Assembly (NCBI GenBank): GCA_004292955.1
Contig: RDXX01000072.1
Span: forward strand, 1 to 58,556
Reading direction: 5' to 3'
DNA from: Oscillatoriales cyanobacterium
GTDB lineage: Bacteria; Cyanobacteriota; Cyanobacteriia; Cyanobacteriales; Microcoleaceae
Length of the DNA: 58,556 nucleotides
The notes beneath the pieces are model-generated. The model was not told the DNA's origin and ran no database searches. It saw only the letters and a program-made list of their open reading frames with translations. The translations under genes and the position numbers were made by a program. How positions within the stretch are numbered: the first letter of the stretch is position 1; every line of letters begins with the position of its first letter. This document shows positions 48,348 to 58,529 of the stretch, piece after piece.

Positions 48348-49718
48348 TTATCTGCCTCCGACTACAACATTTTTGATCCGCAAATGGGGGCCGCCGACGC
48401 TGACAGCTAAACCGCTTTGGCCACCTTTTCCACATCCGCCGTAGGCATAAACTGAGTCGTTGCCGATCGACTCTATATCCTTTAAAGTCTGAAATACGTT
48501 GCCGCTTAAGGTGACATCACTCACCGGTTCGGCCAATTTGCCGTTGCGAATCATGAAGCCTTCGGCTGCTGCAAAGGTAAACATTTCGCCGTTGGTTTGT
48601 CCTCCCAACATCCGTACTGCATAGACTCCTTCCTCAATGTCGCCCACCATTTCATCGAAAGAATGTGCGCCAGATTCGATCGCAGTATTAGTCATCCGTA
48701 CCAACGGCATAAAAGTAGCGCTCAAGGCCCGAGCATTTCCCGTCGGAGCTTCGCCCATTTTGCCCGCAGTCTCGCGATTGTGCATTCTCGCTGCTAAAAC
48801 TCCATTTTTAATTAAATGCTTGCACTGAGCTGGCACTCCTTCGTCGTCGTATTTCAAAGTTCCCGGCAATCCCGGCAAAGTTGCGTCGTCAATTACGTTC
48901 AATTGTTCGATCGCCACAGGCTTGCCCAAAGTCAATAATTCCTGCATTTTCGGGTTTTCGTAAATGCCGTCAGCTTCCGACAAATGGCCGAAAGCTTCGT
49001 GAATAAATACCCCCGACAAATAAGGGTCTAAAATCACTGGATACTGGCCGCCTTTGACCGGTTTTGCTTCTAATTGGCCCACAGCTCGCACCGCCGCGCT
49101 TTTAACACGATCTTCAATATTTGTCAAGACATTGTAATCCGATCGCGAATGAATCGATTCAAACCCTTGACGGACGACACCGCCTTCCCCGCGGGCGATC
49201 GCCCCAAACCGCCCCGTCACGTCCAAACGCTCTTGAGCAATGCAAGTGCCTTGAGAATTCACAAAATAAGTAATCCCGAATCGATCGCTGTAACCGGCCA
49301 TTGTCGTCTGAATTCGCGGGTCGAAATCTAACAGCAATTGGTTGTAAGATTCGAGCAACTTGCGTTTTTCTGCTAGAGTAATAGACCGCGGATCGCGACC
49401 GAATTCCACCGCTACATAATCTTGAATCGGAGTGACATCTGCTAGTACAGTTTTTTCGCTACCTACCAAACGAGACTGCACGACAGCTTCTTCAATCCGG
49501 GCTTTTAATTCAGCCAAACCGTTAAATGTTACAAAACTCCAGCCGCCTTTGTGACAGGCGCGGATGCCGCCGGCTAGACTGAAACTGCGGTTGACTGCAT
49601 CTAACTGAGGGCCGCGAAAACTAATGGCTGTTGACTCGCTTTGTTCGAGGCGAACTTCTAGATAATCTACTCGATCGCGGTAAGGTGCGATCGCTTCCAT
49701 CAACTGTTCCTGCATCAA
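48348..49718 (-). CDS. tldD: Metalloprotease TldD
   Basis: 456 residues. The metal motif HEAFGH (in VFIHEAFGHLSEADG) is complete, as is the glycine-rich DDATLPGLPGTLKYDDEGVPAQ and the C-terminal CGKGGQSGLAVSVGGP. TldD forms a heterodimer with TldE (gene at 32313-33608), in which it supplies the zinc site. In other bacteria the pair processes peptide precursors and degrades unfolded small proteins. Single gene; its leader lies next to a C-run/G-run palindrome. Confidence 0.95.
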   Translation of the reverse strand: MMQEQLMEAIAPYRDRVDYLEVRLEQSESTAISFRGPQLDAVNRSFSLAGGIRACHKGGWSFVTFNGLAELKARIEEAVVQSRLVGSEKTVLADVTPIQDYVAVEFGRDPRSITLAEKRKLLESYNQLLLDFDPRIQTTMAGYSDRFGITYFVNSQGTCIAQERLDVTGRFGAIARGEGGVVRQGFESIHSRSDYNVLTNIEDRVKSAAVRAVGQLEAKPVKGGQYPVILDPYLSGVFIHEAFGHLSEADGIYENPKMQELLTLGKPVAIEQLNVIDDATLPGLPGTLKYDDEGVPAQCKHLIKNGVLAARMHNRETAGKMGEAPTGNARALSATFMPLVRMTNTAIESGAHSFDEMVGDIEEGVYAVRMLGGQTNGEMFTFAAAEGFMIRNGKLAEPVSDVTLSGNVFQTLKDIESIGNDSVYAYGGCGKGGQSGLAVSVGGPHLRIKNVVVGGR

Positions 49719-50210
49719 ATTGCCCCTATGAATTATTTGCGCCCAGCGCTGACAAAAATTATTGCTAACCTTATTTTAGCCAACAAATCCCGTGTTTCGG
49801 GTGCGCGAGTCTGGAGAGTGGGAGAGGGGGAGAGGGAATTGGTGTCAACAAACACGTCAAATGTAATTCCAGTCTTCTGTCTGATGATTAATGCCAGATC
49901 CCCCCTAACCCCCCTTAGGTCGGGGGGGACAAGAAGCACTCAAAGTCCCCCTTCTTAAGGGGGATTTAGGGGGATCTGGCTTCGGCTGCGAACGAAAAAT
50001 ACAAAAGTTTTTGACCTTAAGTTGACACCAATGGGGAGAATGTGCGAGGAAATTGAAATAAACAATTGAGATGTACAACAGCTTAGAACACACAAAACTC
50101 GTGCAGACTTGTGAAAAGCTCCGTCTGCCGGAAATCTTGCATCGGCATAGGAAAATGAAACTAAAATAAATCTATCTAAAGACTTAAAAATATAGTTGAA
50201 CTGCCGACAG
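49719..50210. other. Intergenic region between tldD and the histidine kinase gene
   Basis: Divergent promoter region. A palindrome with arms CCAGATCCCCCC-TAACCCCCC and the near-complement (49894-49979) is present; this kind of C-run/G-run palindrome recurs in cyanobacterial genomes. No gene. Confidence 0.55.
49894..49979. repeat. C-run/G-run palindromic repeat
   Basis: Arms CCAGATCCCCCCTAACCCCC and GGGGGATTTAGGGGGATCTG with about 40 bp between. Another member is near 43540. Confidence 0.8.
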
Positions 50211-53200
50211 ATGGAATACTTTAAGCTGAAAAAATTCCAAATTTCACCGTATTTAGCAGCATTTTCGGCATTAGTAGCAATTTTGGTCGGAGTTGGCATT
50301 TTAGACCGATCGGAACAAGAGCGATTTTTGCAACACAACCGCGCTAGCACGATCGATCGGCTCAGCACAGTCCGCTCAAAGTTGGAAGGTTCTTTGAATT
50401 CCCGGCTATTTTTGATCCGGGGATTGGTAGCTGACATTTCCCACAACCCAGACATCACCGCAGCCGAGTTTGCAGCTACGGCGAGAATTCTGCTGGCACA
50501 GCAAACCGGCATTCGCAACATCACTTTAGTTAAAGGGACGACGATCGCTGATATTTATCCGAAGGATGGAAATGAAAAGGCGATCGGCGTTGACTTGATG
50601 ACGCTACCCAAACAGCGGCAAATGGTCAAAGATGCGATCCACACCAGAAAAACTCTGCTTGCCGGGCCCGTGCAATTATTGGAGGGAGGCGTGGCCTTCG
50701 TCAGCCGATCGCCAATTTTTCTGACCCCCGCCGACGCCGAGCCCGAAACAGGAGTTTACTGGGGGTTGATCGGTGTGATCCTCGAAAAAAATGTCCTGCT
50801 TGAGGAAGCGGGACTCAACGATCCCTCAGCCAAGGTGCAATACGCTGTCCGGGGGAAAGACGCGAAGGGAGTGTCAGGTGAGGTGTTTTTCGGCGACAAC
50901 TCGATTTTTCAGAACAATCCGGTGGTGTTGGAAGTGATTTTGCCCAACGGTTCCTGGCAGTTGGCAGCAATTCCCGCAGGAGGATGGCCCGAGAATTCGC
51001 CACGGCGGGGGTGGTTGCTCTCAGGAGGTGGCTTGCTGGCAGTTTTGAGCGGGGTGGCGGTTTTTACGGGGATGTACGGCCTATCGATGCTGCGATCGAG
51101 CGAAGCTAAGTACCGACAACTGGTTGAGAACGCTAACAGCATGATTGTGCAGTTAGACAATGAAGGCAAGATTACTTTTTTTAATGAGTTTGCGGAAAAT
51201 TTTTTCGGGTATTCACAAGCAGAAATTCTTGGCAAAAGTGCGATCGGCACAATTGTAGATCCGGCCACATTGTCGGAAAATCAGTTAGTCATAATGATTC
51301 GAGACTGTGTGGCACAGCCGGACAAATACTTCAAACACGAAAATGAAAACATCCGCCGCAATGGGGAAAAAGTCTGGATAACCTGGAGAAACAAACCTGT
51401 GGTCGATTCCAAAGGGCGATCGATCGGGCTGCTGTTCGTCGGTACAGACATTAGCGATCGCATCCTAGCAGAAGCCGCGCTGCAAGCGAGCGAATCTCGC
51501 TATCGGGCAATTATTGAAGACCAAACCGAACTTATTTGCCGTTTCTTGCCCAGCGGAGTTGTGACTTTTGTCAACGATGCCTACTGCCGCTATTTCAATA
51601 AATCGCGATCGGAGCTGATCGGCAATTCTTTTATGCCTTTGATTTGGGAAGAAGATAGAAACTTTTGCAGCGATATTTTCAATTCTTTAAGCCTACAAAA
51701 TCCCGCTATTACCTGGGAACACCGCGTAATTCTCGACACGGGCGAAATTCGCTGGATACAGTGGACTGACAGAGCAACTTTTGACGATCGAGGTGCGGCG
51801 ATCGAATACCAAGGAGTGGGGCGCGACATTAGCGATCGCAAACAAGCTGAACTCGCCCTGCAAGCTTCAGAAGCAGAATTGCGGGCATTGTTCGCTGCCA
51901 TGAACGACGTAATTTTTGTGTTCGATATTGAGGGACGCTATCTAAAAGTTGCCCAGACAAATCCCGAACTTTTGTACAAGCCACCGACGGAAGTTATAGG
52001 TCAAAAAATTCACGATCTATTCGATCCAGAAACAGCAGAATTTTTTTTGGAGCAAATTACTATCGCTGTCTCTACTAATCAAACTTTGAATTGTGAATAT
52101 CACCTGGAAATTGGCAGCGAACAAAAGTGGTTTGCTGCTACCATTTCGCCAATGAAAGACAACACGGCTTTGTGGATTGCCCGGGACATTACCGAGCGCA
52201 AGCAAGCTGAAAATTGGTTGACAGGTCAAAAACAAATTTTAGAAATGATTGCTCAGGACGCAACTCTTGGCGATACTTTAAATACTTTAATTAAAATTAT
52301 CGAACAGCAATCTAAAAATGTCATGGGTTCGATTTTGATTCTAGCTCCAGACGGCAAACATTTGCTGCACGGAGCCGCGCCCAGTTTGCCAGAAAGTTAT
52401 AATGCTGCTATTAATGGAGTAGCCATCGGCCCGAATGTCGGTTCTTGCGGCACTGCTGCCTATCGCTGCGAACAGGTGATCGTTACAGATATTGCCAGCG
52501 ATCCTTTGTGGCAAGACTTTCGAGATTTAGCCTTGAGTTTTGGACTGAGAGCTTGCTGGTCTACTCCTATTGTCTCATCTGGGGGTCAAGTTTTGGGAAC
52601 TTTTGGTATGTATTACGCCCAACCGCGCACTCCCCAAAATTTTGAGCTGCAATTGATAGAATCTGTCAGGCATTTAGCGGGAATTGCGATCGAGCGGAAA
52701 CAGGCAGAAGAAAGTCTCAAACAGCTCAATGAAGAACTAGAAAATAGAGTCGAACAAAGAACTGCTCAATTGATGCAAACAGAAGAACGCTGGCAGTTAG
52801 CACTCAAAGGTAACAATGACGGCATTTGGGATTGGAACTTGCAAACAGGAGAAATATTTCTGTCCGATCGATTTAAAGAAATCACGGGATACGAACACAT
52901 CCCCATGCTCGATTACTTTGACGAATGGAACAGAAACACGCATCCCGATGATTTAGATTTAGTAATGCAAGCTTTCCAAGACCATTTAGACAAAAAAACG
53001 CCGCATTACATCACCGAATACCGCTTGTGGTGCTACAACAGCACCTACAAATGGATACTCAGTCGCGGACAAGCTTTGTGGGATGCATCTGGAAAAGCTG
53101 TCCGCATTGTTGGTTCAATTACTGACATCACGGAGCGCAAAGAAGCAGAGGAAGCACTGCAAAAAAGTGAAGCAAAATTCCAAAAGCTGTCGGCTAATTT

Positions 53201-54866
53201 GCCGGGAGTAATTTATCAATGTTTGCTTGGTGGAGATGGTTATTTAAGTTTCCCTTACGTCAGTCCTGCTTCCCTAGAAATGTTTGAGCTAGAACCAGAA
53301 AGTCTTCGTAAAAATGCGGCTTTGCTAATAGATTTGGTTCATCCCGACGACCGCCAAGATTATAACGAATCTGTTGCTATTTCAGCGCAAACTTTGCAAC
53401 CTTGGTACTGGGAAGGACGGTTCGTGCTGCCTTCAGGAAAAATTCACTGGTTTCAGTCAATTTCGCGTCCTGAAGCTAAAGCAAACGGCGATATTCTTTG
53501 GGACGGTATCACTATTGATATTACGAATCGCAAACAAGCTGAGTTAGCTTTGCAAGAGAGCCAGCAGTTTATTCAAAAAATTGCGGATGCTACTCCCGGC
53601 ATTTTGTATCTTTATGACTTGGAAGAACAGCGAAATGTCTATGCTAATTCTTCTATGGGCACGCTTCTTGGCTATACATTTGATGAAATTAAAGCGATGG
53701 GTTCATCACTAATGACTCAGTTAATTAACCCCGAAGATTTGCCAAAAATTTTGGAATATCACGCGAGCTTTGCAGAAATTAAAGATGGCGAAATCAGGGA
53801 AATTGAGTACCGGATGCTGGCAGCAAACGGTGAATGGTTTTGGCTGCAAAGTCGGGATACTATTTTTAGCAGAAATTCTCAGGGTCAGTCAAAGGTAATA
53901 ATTGGATTTGCCCAGGATATTACGATTCGGAAACAATCAGAGGAAGCTCTGCGACAAAGCGAGGCGCGAGAAAGAGAAAGAGCTACAGAGCTAGAGTCAG
54001 CGCTGCGGTCATTGCGCTCTGCTCAATCTCAACTCATTCAAACTGAAAAAATGTCTTCTTTGGGTCAATTAGTTGCAGGCATCGCCCACGAAGTTAATAA
54101 TCCGGTTAACTTTATTCACGCTAACATTGCTTATCTACACCAGTATACTACACAGTTGCTGGATCTGGTGAATCTTTACGAACATGAGTATCCCGAACCT
54201 AATGCAAAAATTGTCGATCGCATTGCAGAGATTGATTTGGATTTCATGACTGAGGATCTAAGAAAACTTGTAGGTTCGATGCAGGTGGGAACCGATCGCA
54301 TCCGGCAAATTGTGCTGTCGCTGAGAAATTTCTCGCGGCTGGACGAATCGGCAATGAAGCCTGTCGATATTCACGCGGGAATTAATAGCACTTTGTTGAT
54401 TTTGCAGCATCGCTTAAAGAGTCACGATAGGCGCCCGGAAATTGAAGTAATTAAGGAGTTCGGGAAACTGCCACCGGTGGAGTGCTATGCCAGCCAACTG
54501 AATCAAGTGTTTATGAATATTATTGCTAATGGAATTGATGCTATTGAAGAACAATATCACAAGTTGTCAGTTCCAGAAGCAGCGACTAAGAGCGGCCGGA
54601 TTGTGATTTGCACTGGTGTCACGGCCCAGGGCACTGTGAGGGTGGAAATTTCGGACAACGGTACGGGGATTCCGCAGGCGGTGATCGATCGCATTTTTAA
54701 CCCGTTTTTTACGACAAAAGCTGTGGGGAAAGGTACTGGCTTGGGAATGTCGATCGCGCACTCGATTGTGGTAGAAAAGCACAAGGGCAAGATTGACTGT
54801 ATCTCCCAAGTCGGAGGCGGAACGACTTTTGCGATCGAAATCCCGATCGGCAAAACCTATCTGTAG
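50211..54866 (+). CDS. Membrane-anchored multi-PAS/GAF hybrid-type sensor histidine kinase
   Basis: About 1,551 residues from ATG 50211 (an in-frame TTG at 50196 would add five). Order: membrane segment (about 13-31), extracytoplasmic sensor (CHASE-like, to about 265), membrane segment (267-293), PAS1 (293-416), PAS2 (423-543), PAS3 (550-663), GAF (673-823), PAS4 (856-980), PAS5 (983-1110), PAS6 (1116-1240), dimerisation/phosphoacceptor domain with GIAHEVNNPVNFI (His near 1291), and the ATPase domain with N box NQVFMNIIANGIDAI, G1 ISDNGTGIP, F/G2 TKAVGKGTGLGMSIAHS. No receiver domain and no adjacent response regulator. Input signal unknown; the repeated PAS/GAF domains suggest redox, light or ligand sensing. 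Confidence 0.93.
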   Translation: MEYFKLKKFQISPYLAAFSALVAILVGVGILDRSEQERFLQHNRASTIDRLSTVRSKLEGSLNSRLFLIRGLVADISHNPDITAAEFAATARILLAQQTGIRNITLVKGTTIADIYPKDGNEKAIGVDLMTLPKQRQMVKDAIHTRKTLLAGPVQLLEGGVAFVSRSPIFLTPADAEPETGVYWGLIGVILEKNVLLEEAGLNDPSAKVQYAVRGKDAKGVSGEVFFGDNSIFQNNPVVLEVILPNGSWQLAAIPAGGWPENSPRRGWLLSGGGLLAVLSGVAVFTGMYGLSMLRSSEAKYRQLVENANSMIVQLDNEGKITFFNEFAENFFGYSQAEILGKSAIGTIVDPATLSENQLVIMIRDCVAQPDKYFKHENENIRRNGEKVWITWRNKPVVDSKGRSIGLLFVGTDISDRILAEAALQASESRYRAIIEDQTELICRFLPSGVVTFVNDAYCRYFNKSRSELIGNSFMPLIWEEDRNFCSDIFNSLSLQNPAITWEHRVILDTGEIRWIQWTDRATFDDRGAAIEYQGVGRDISDRKQAELALQASEAELRALFAAMNDVIFVFDIEGRYLKVAQTNPELLYKPPTEVIGQKIHDLFDPETAEFFLEQITIAVSTNQTLNCEYHLEIGSEQKWFAATISPMKDNTALWIARDITERKQAENWLTGQKQILEMIAQDATLGDTLNTLIKIIEQQSKNVMGSILILAPDGKHLLHGAAPSLPESYNAAINGVAIGPNVGSCGTAAYRCEQVIVTDIASDPLWQDFRDLALSFGLRACWSTPIVSSGGQVLGTFGMYYAQPRTPQNFELQLIESVRHLAGIAIERKQAEESLKQLNEELENRVEQRTAQLMQTEERWQLALKGNNDGIWDWNLQTGEIFLSDRFKEITGYEHIPMLDYFDEWNRNTHPDDLDLVMQAFQDHLDKKTPHYITEYRLWCYNSTYKWILSRGQALWDASGKAVRIVGSITDITERKEAEEALQKSEAKFQKLSANLPGVIYQCLLGGDGYLSFPYVSPASLEMFELEPESLRKNAALLIDLVHPDDRQDYNESVAISAQTLQPWYWEGRFVLPSGKIHWFQSISRPEAKANGDILWDGITIDITNRKQAELALQESQQFIQKIADATPGILYLYDLEEQRNVYANSSMGTLLGYTFDEIKAMGSSLMTQLINPEDLPKILEYHASFAEIKDGEIREIEYRMLAANGEWFWLQSRDTIFSRNSQGQSKVIIGFAQDITIRKQSEEALRQSEARERERATELESALRSLRSAQSQLIQTEKMSSLGQLVAGIAHEVNNPVNFIHANIAYLHQYTTQLLDLVNLYEHEYPEPNAKIVDRIAEIDLDFMTEDLRKLVGSMQVGTDRIRQIVLSLRNFSRLDESAMKPVDIHAGINSTLLILQHRLKSHDRRPEIEVIKEFGKLPPVECYASQLNQVFMNIIANGIDAIEEQYHKLSVPEAATKSGRIVICTGVTAQGTVRVEISDNGTGIPQAVIDRIFNPFFTTKAVGKGTGLGMSIAHSIVVEKHKGKIDCISQVGGGTTFAIEIPIGKTYL

Positions 54867-55130
54867 GTTCCTTAGGTACGTTGTTGCGCTTCAGCGCTCT
54901 TTCATAGATCGTCGAAGAGCGCTGAAGCGCAACAACGTACCTTTATGTAATGTGACAGCGGAGAGCGAGAAGTGGCTAGCTGACGCACCCTACAAATCAG
55001 ACTGTCAACTGTCAACTGTCAACTGTCAACTGTCAACTGTCAACTCTTCCGAATGCTATAGCGACTAAGATAGATTCACGCTGCTGAGAAAGCGGTGCTG
55101 CATGAAACCTTTAATTGTATAAAAACTGAC
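54867..55130. other. Intergenic region with palindrome and heptamers
   Basis: Contains the palindrome AGGTACGTTGTTGCGCTT...AAGCGCAACAACGTACCT (54874-54942), a GGCTAGCTGACGCACCCTAC-type remnant (about 54971-54992), and TCAACTG heptamers (54999-55045). Confidence 0.7.
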
Positions 55131-55988
55131 ATGATGGGATTAATCCTGGAAGCGATCGCAGCAATGGGACAGAATGTCCGCTGGATGTCTTGGAATTTGT
55201 TTTTAGGTTTAGTACCGCTGGCGTTGAGTTTTTGGCTCTTCCGCAAACCTCGATCGCGCTGGCTGCTGTGGGGTACGTGGGTTCTCCTGGGCGCTACTTT
55301 TTTGCCCAGCACGCGCCATGTTGTGTCCTATCTCAAGCACATTGTGCAAGATGTGGGTACAACTTACGTTTTGGGGGCGATCGCGATTACGCTAGCACTA
55401 ATGGCTTTAGATATCTGGGTGCTGCGACAGCGCGGAGTTCGCTCTCTCCGCTGGTGGGGCGGTTTTTTCTGGTTTATCGCGTTTTTGCCCAATGCACCCT
55501 ACGTTTTAACTGATATCATTCACCTGATCGAGCAGATTAAAGAGGGGAACTCGGTGTGGGTGGTGACATTGGCGCTGATTCCGCAGTATCTGGTGTTTAT
55601 GTTGGCGGGATTTGAGGCCTATGTACTGTCGGTGATGGGTTTGGGTTACTATCTGAAGCAACAGGGTTGGGGTAGATTTATTCTGGCAACGGAGATAACT
55701 ATACACGCACTTTCGGCGATCGGCATTTATTTAGGCCGATTTATCCGGTTCAACACTTGGGACATTCTGGCGAATCCCGATGCCTTAGTTAACACCGTCA
55801 TGAATGATTTGATTGGTAAGCGTCCGGTTGTAGTAATGGCTGCAACATTTGTCGTTATTGCTGTTTTGTATTGGGTACTCAAGCAAGTTAGTTTGGGGAT
55901 TAGCCACCGATTTTACTACAATCTATCGTCGTCGGAGTCGATCGGCGAAACCACCACTTCTCCCGATCCCATAGATTTAAGATTTTAG
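55131..55988 (+). CDS. DUF1361 membrane protein
   Basis: Polytopic membrane protein of about 285 residues with seven or so hydrophobic segments. The DUF1361 signature is WWGGFFWFIAFLPNAPYVLTDIIHL (split over residues about 117-141), and the C-terminal part has GRFIRFNTWDILANP. I choose ATG 55131; a GTG at 55095 would add 12 residues. Function unknown; some members of the family lie near sugar-metabolism genes, but no such neighbour is here. The C-terminal 20 residues are Ser/Thr-rich and soluble. Confidence 0.85.
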   Translation: MMGLILEAIAAMGQNVRWMSWNLFLGLVPLALSFWLFRKPRSRWLLWGTWVLLGATFLPSTRHVVSYLKHIVQDVGTTYVLGAIAITLALMALDIWVLRQRGVRSLRWWGGFFWFIAFLPNAPYVLTDIIHLIEQIKEGNSVWVVTLALIPQYLVFMLAGFEAYVLSVMGLGYYLKQQGWGRFILATEITIHALSAIGIYLGRFIRFNTWDILANPDALVNTVMNDLIGKRPVVVMAATFVVIAVLYWVLKQVSLGISHRFYYNLSSSESIGETTTSPDPIDLRF

Positions 55989-56292
55989 ATTTACCCCACA
56001 ACTAACCTACAAACTGTTTGCGTCTCCACGACTTAAATCGGAAAACAAATATTCCTCTGTGAGTGACATCATCTCCGGTAAAATAACCGCGATCTGGTTT
56101 GTAGTGAGGACTTTAGTCCTCTGATTTTCATGAGGACTAAAGTCCTCACTACAAACCAATTTAATTGTAGTCGTGACCGCGCACCTCATAGGAGACCAAT
56201 CTCTTCCCTAAACTCCCAAATAAATTACTGCGACAATGGGGAATCAAACTTGATATGTTAGAACAGTTGAAGTAGTTTTGCAAACAGTAAAA
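55989..56292. other. Intergenic region with a GGACTAAAGTCC palindrome
   Basis: Contains the 62-bp palindrome at 56096-56157 (see the array at 12167-12425). No gene. Confidence 0.65.
56096..56157. repeat. Single copy of the GGACTAAAGTCC palindrome
   Basis: Arms GGTTTGTAGTGAGGACTTTA and the complement with an 18-nt core. It corresponds to the first unit at 12167-12227. Confidence 0.8.
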
Positions 56293-58266
56293 ATGAATCG
56301 ATTTGACCGTCAGTTGTGGGAAAAATTTATTGCGATCGCTCAGCCTTACTTTTATCCTTTAGAGCCTGGAGGAGGCAGGGTTTTTCTGGGATTAGTAGCG
56401 CTGTTATTAATATTTCTGTTCGCTGCTATGTTTGTACTCGTTAGTGTTGTATGTTTGGGGGGTGCCGCTCTTTTTCCGGATTTTGTCAATAATATTGCTG
56501 CTGGGTTAGTTAGTTTGTTGCAGCAGATTATTGATTCCCCGACAATTATCATTGTTGCCTTGATGCTAATTATTCCTTTGAGCGCTTTTTGGTTTTTTAA
56601 AGGCAGATTGATAGCGCATTGGCAGTCGTGGTTTTTTTTAGCTTTATTGCTGTTATTGTCCCTGTCCGTAAGCGGTTTGAATGTAATCATTAGTTACGTC
56701 AGTAACTTTTTCAATACAGCACTGGCAAAAAAAGACCAGCTCAATTATTGGAAGTATCTTTTTGTCTATGCAGGGGTTTTTGCAGTCGGCACTCCCATTG
56801 TGGTAATTTACGGCTACATCCAAGATAAATTGAGTCTCTACTGGCGACAGTGGATGACAAATAAGTTCCTGGACAAGTATTTTAAGAATCGGGCTTATTA
56901 CGAAATAAATTCACACAAGGAAATCGACAATCCCGACCAAAGAATTTCTGAAGATGTCAAATCGTTTACTCGTACAAGTTTGACATTTATGCTGGCGCTC
57001 CTGAGTTCAATAGTTAATATCATATCTTTCACGGGTATCCTGTGGTCAATCTCGAAACAACTTTCAATTTTCCTGATTGTCTATGCTATGTTGGGGACGA
57101 CCGCCAGTCTGATTTTTGGTCAAAAATTAGTGCCTCTGAATTTCGAGCAACTTAAACAAGAAGCTAATTTCCGCTACGGACTGGTTCACATTCGCGACAA
57201 TGCTGAATCCATTGCCTTTTATGGAGGGGAAGAGCGAGAATCGATCCAAATAAAGCAGCGGTTCGTGGAAGTATTCCGCAATTTTAATTTGCTAATTGGC
57301 TGGCAGCGAAATTTGGATTATTTTACAACTGGATATGGGTATGCTGTGGTGATTATTCCGGCTTTGTTTCTCGCTCCTGCTTATTTTGCCGACACAACCG
57401 ATACGATTCAGTTTGGAGACATCACTCAGGCGGGTTTTGCTTTCCGTCAGGTTTTAGCCGCTTTTTCACTGATTGTCAGTCGCATTGAACCCCTTAGTTC
57501 TTTTGCAGCTAGTATCAATCGTTTAACTGTATTTACAGATACTTTGGAAGCAAAAAAGGCGGTATCTCGTGCCGGAGGAACTACTATAGATGTCGTAGTA
57601 GATTCTCAGTTGATGCTGAAACAGGTTACTTTAGATACTCCGAAGCATCAAAAGACTTTGATTAAGGATTTGTCGGTAGCGGTGTCGCCGGGAGAAGGAC
57701 TGTTAATTGTCGGTGAAAGCGGTTCTGGGAAGAGTTCTTTGCTGCGGGCTATTGCGGGTTTGTGGGACTCGGGAACGGGTCGTCTGGCGCGGCCGGAATT
57801 GGGAGAAATGCTGTTTTTGCCGCAGCGTCCTTATCTGATTTTGGGCAATTTGCGATCGCAACTTCTTTATCCCAATACCAGCAGCGAGGTTGATGAGGAA
57901 CAATTGCGCTGCGTTTTGGCATTAGTCAACTTAGCAGATTTGCCGGACAGATTGGGCGGTTTTGATGAGGCTTTAGATTGGGTCGAGATTTTGTCCCTGG
58001 GAGAACAGCAGCGTTTAGCTTTTGCCAGATTGTTGTTGACGAAACCGCGATATGCTATTTTGGATGAGGCCACAAGTGCTTTGGATTTGAAGAACGAGCA
58101 ACTTTTATACGAACAGTTGCAAGCAACTAAAACTACATTTGTGAGTGTGGGCCACCGATTGAGTTTGTTGAAATATCACCAGCAGGTTTTGGAACTTTTG
58201 GGTGATGGGAGTTGGCGACTGCTTTCGACCGAAAAATACCGCGATAGTACGAAGGTTTTTGGCTGA
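56293..58266 (+). CDS. SbmA/ABCD-type ABC transporter (fused permease-ATPase)
   Basis: 657 residues from ATG 56293 (MNRFDRQLWEKF); a TTG at 56278 is less likely. N-terminal permease with about six hydrophobic segments (30-400) carrying the region ENPDQRISEDVKSF-like (here EIDNPDQRISEDVKSFTR) typical of SbmA/BacA and peroxisomal ABCD transporters. The ATPase part has Walker A GESGSGKSS, signature SLGEQQRLAFAR, Walker B YAILDEATSAL and the switch His in VGHRLSLL. Possible substrates include peptides, fatty acyl compounds or vitamin B12; not decidable here. Complete; no operon partner in the window. Confidence 0.92.
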   Translation: MNRFDRQLWEKFIAIAQPYFYPLEPGGGRVFLGLVALLLIFLFAAMFVLVSVVCLGGAALFPDFVNNIAAGLVSLLQQIIDSPTIIIVALMLIIPLSAFWFFKGRLIAHWQSWFFLALLLLLSLSVSGLNVIISYVSNFFNTALAKKDQLNYWKYLFVYAGVFAVGTPIVVIYGYIQDKLSLYWRQWMTNKFLDKYFKNRAYYEINSHKEIDNPDQRISEDVKSFTRTSLTFMLALLSSIVNIISFTGILWSISKQLSIFLIVYAMLGTTASLIFGQKLVPLNFEQLKQEANFRYGLVHIRDNAESIAFYGGEERESIQIKQRFVEVFRNFNLLIGWQRNLDYFTTGYGYAVVIIPALFLAPAYFADTTDTIQFGDITQAGFAFRQVLAAFSLIVSRIEPLSSFAASINRLTVFTDTLEAKKAVSRAGGTTIDVVVDSQLMLKQVTLDTPKHQKTLIKDLSVAVSPGEGLLIVGESGSGKSSLLRAIAGLWDSGTGRLARPELGEMLFLPQRPYLILGNLRSQLLYPNTSSEVDEEQLRCVLALVNLADLPDRLGGFDEALDWVEILSLGEQQRLAFARLLLTKPRYAILDEATSALDLKNEQLLYEQLQATKTTFVSVGHRLSLLKYHQQVLELLGDGSWRLLSTEKYRDSTKVFG

Positions 58267-58529
58267 TACAGCGCTGGTTTCAAAAATTGTGAATTTACTC
58301 GTTTTTTAGTTTTTGGTTCGTGCTGGGTGGCGGTACGGTTGGAGATTTATCGCGCAGGTGCTACAGATTAATCGCTCATCGCCTTGCCTCCACCCTACAA
58401 AATTTCGACGCTTGGTTGCATTCTTTTTTTGAAGTGGTATCAAAATGGATAATTTGGGTATTGTAAAACTTCATTCAGTTTGTAAGCATAAGTAATCAAG
58501 CATGGTATTATGTGGTCAGGAGGTTGAGA
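58267..58529. other. Intergenic region leading into a likely IS element
   Basis: The segment 58490-58529 before the ATG resembles the left end of TnpB-only IS elements: AATCAAGCATGGTATTATG followed by AGGAGG. No other feature is recognised. Confidence 0.4.
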
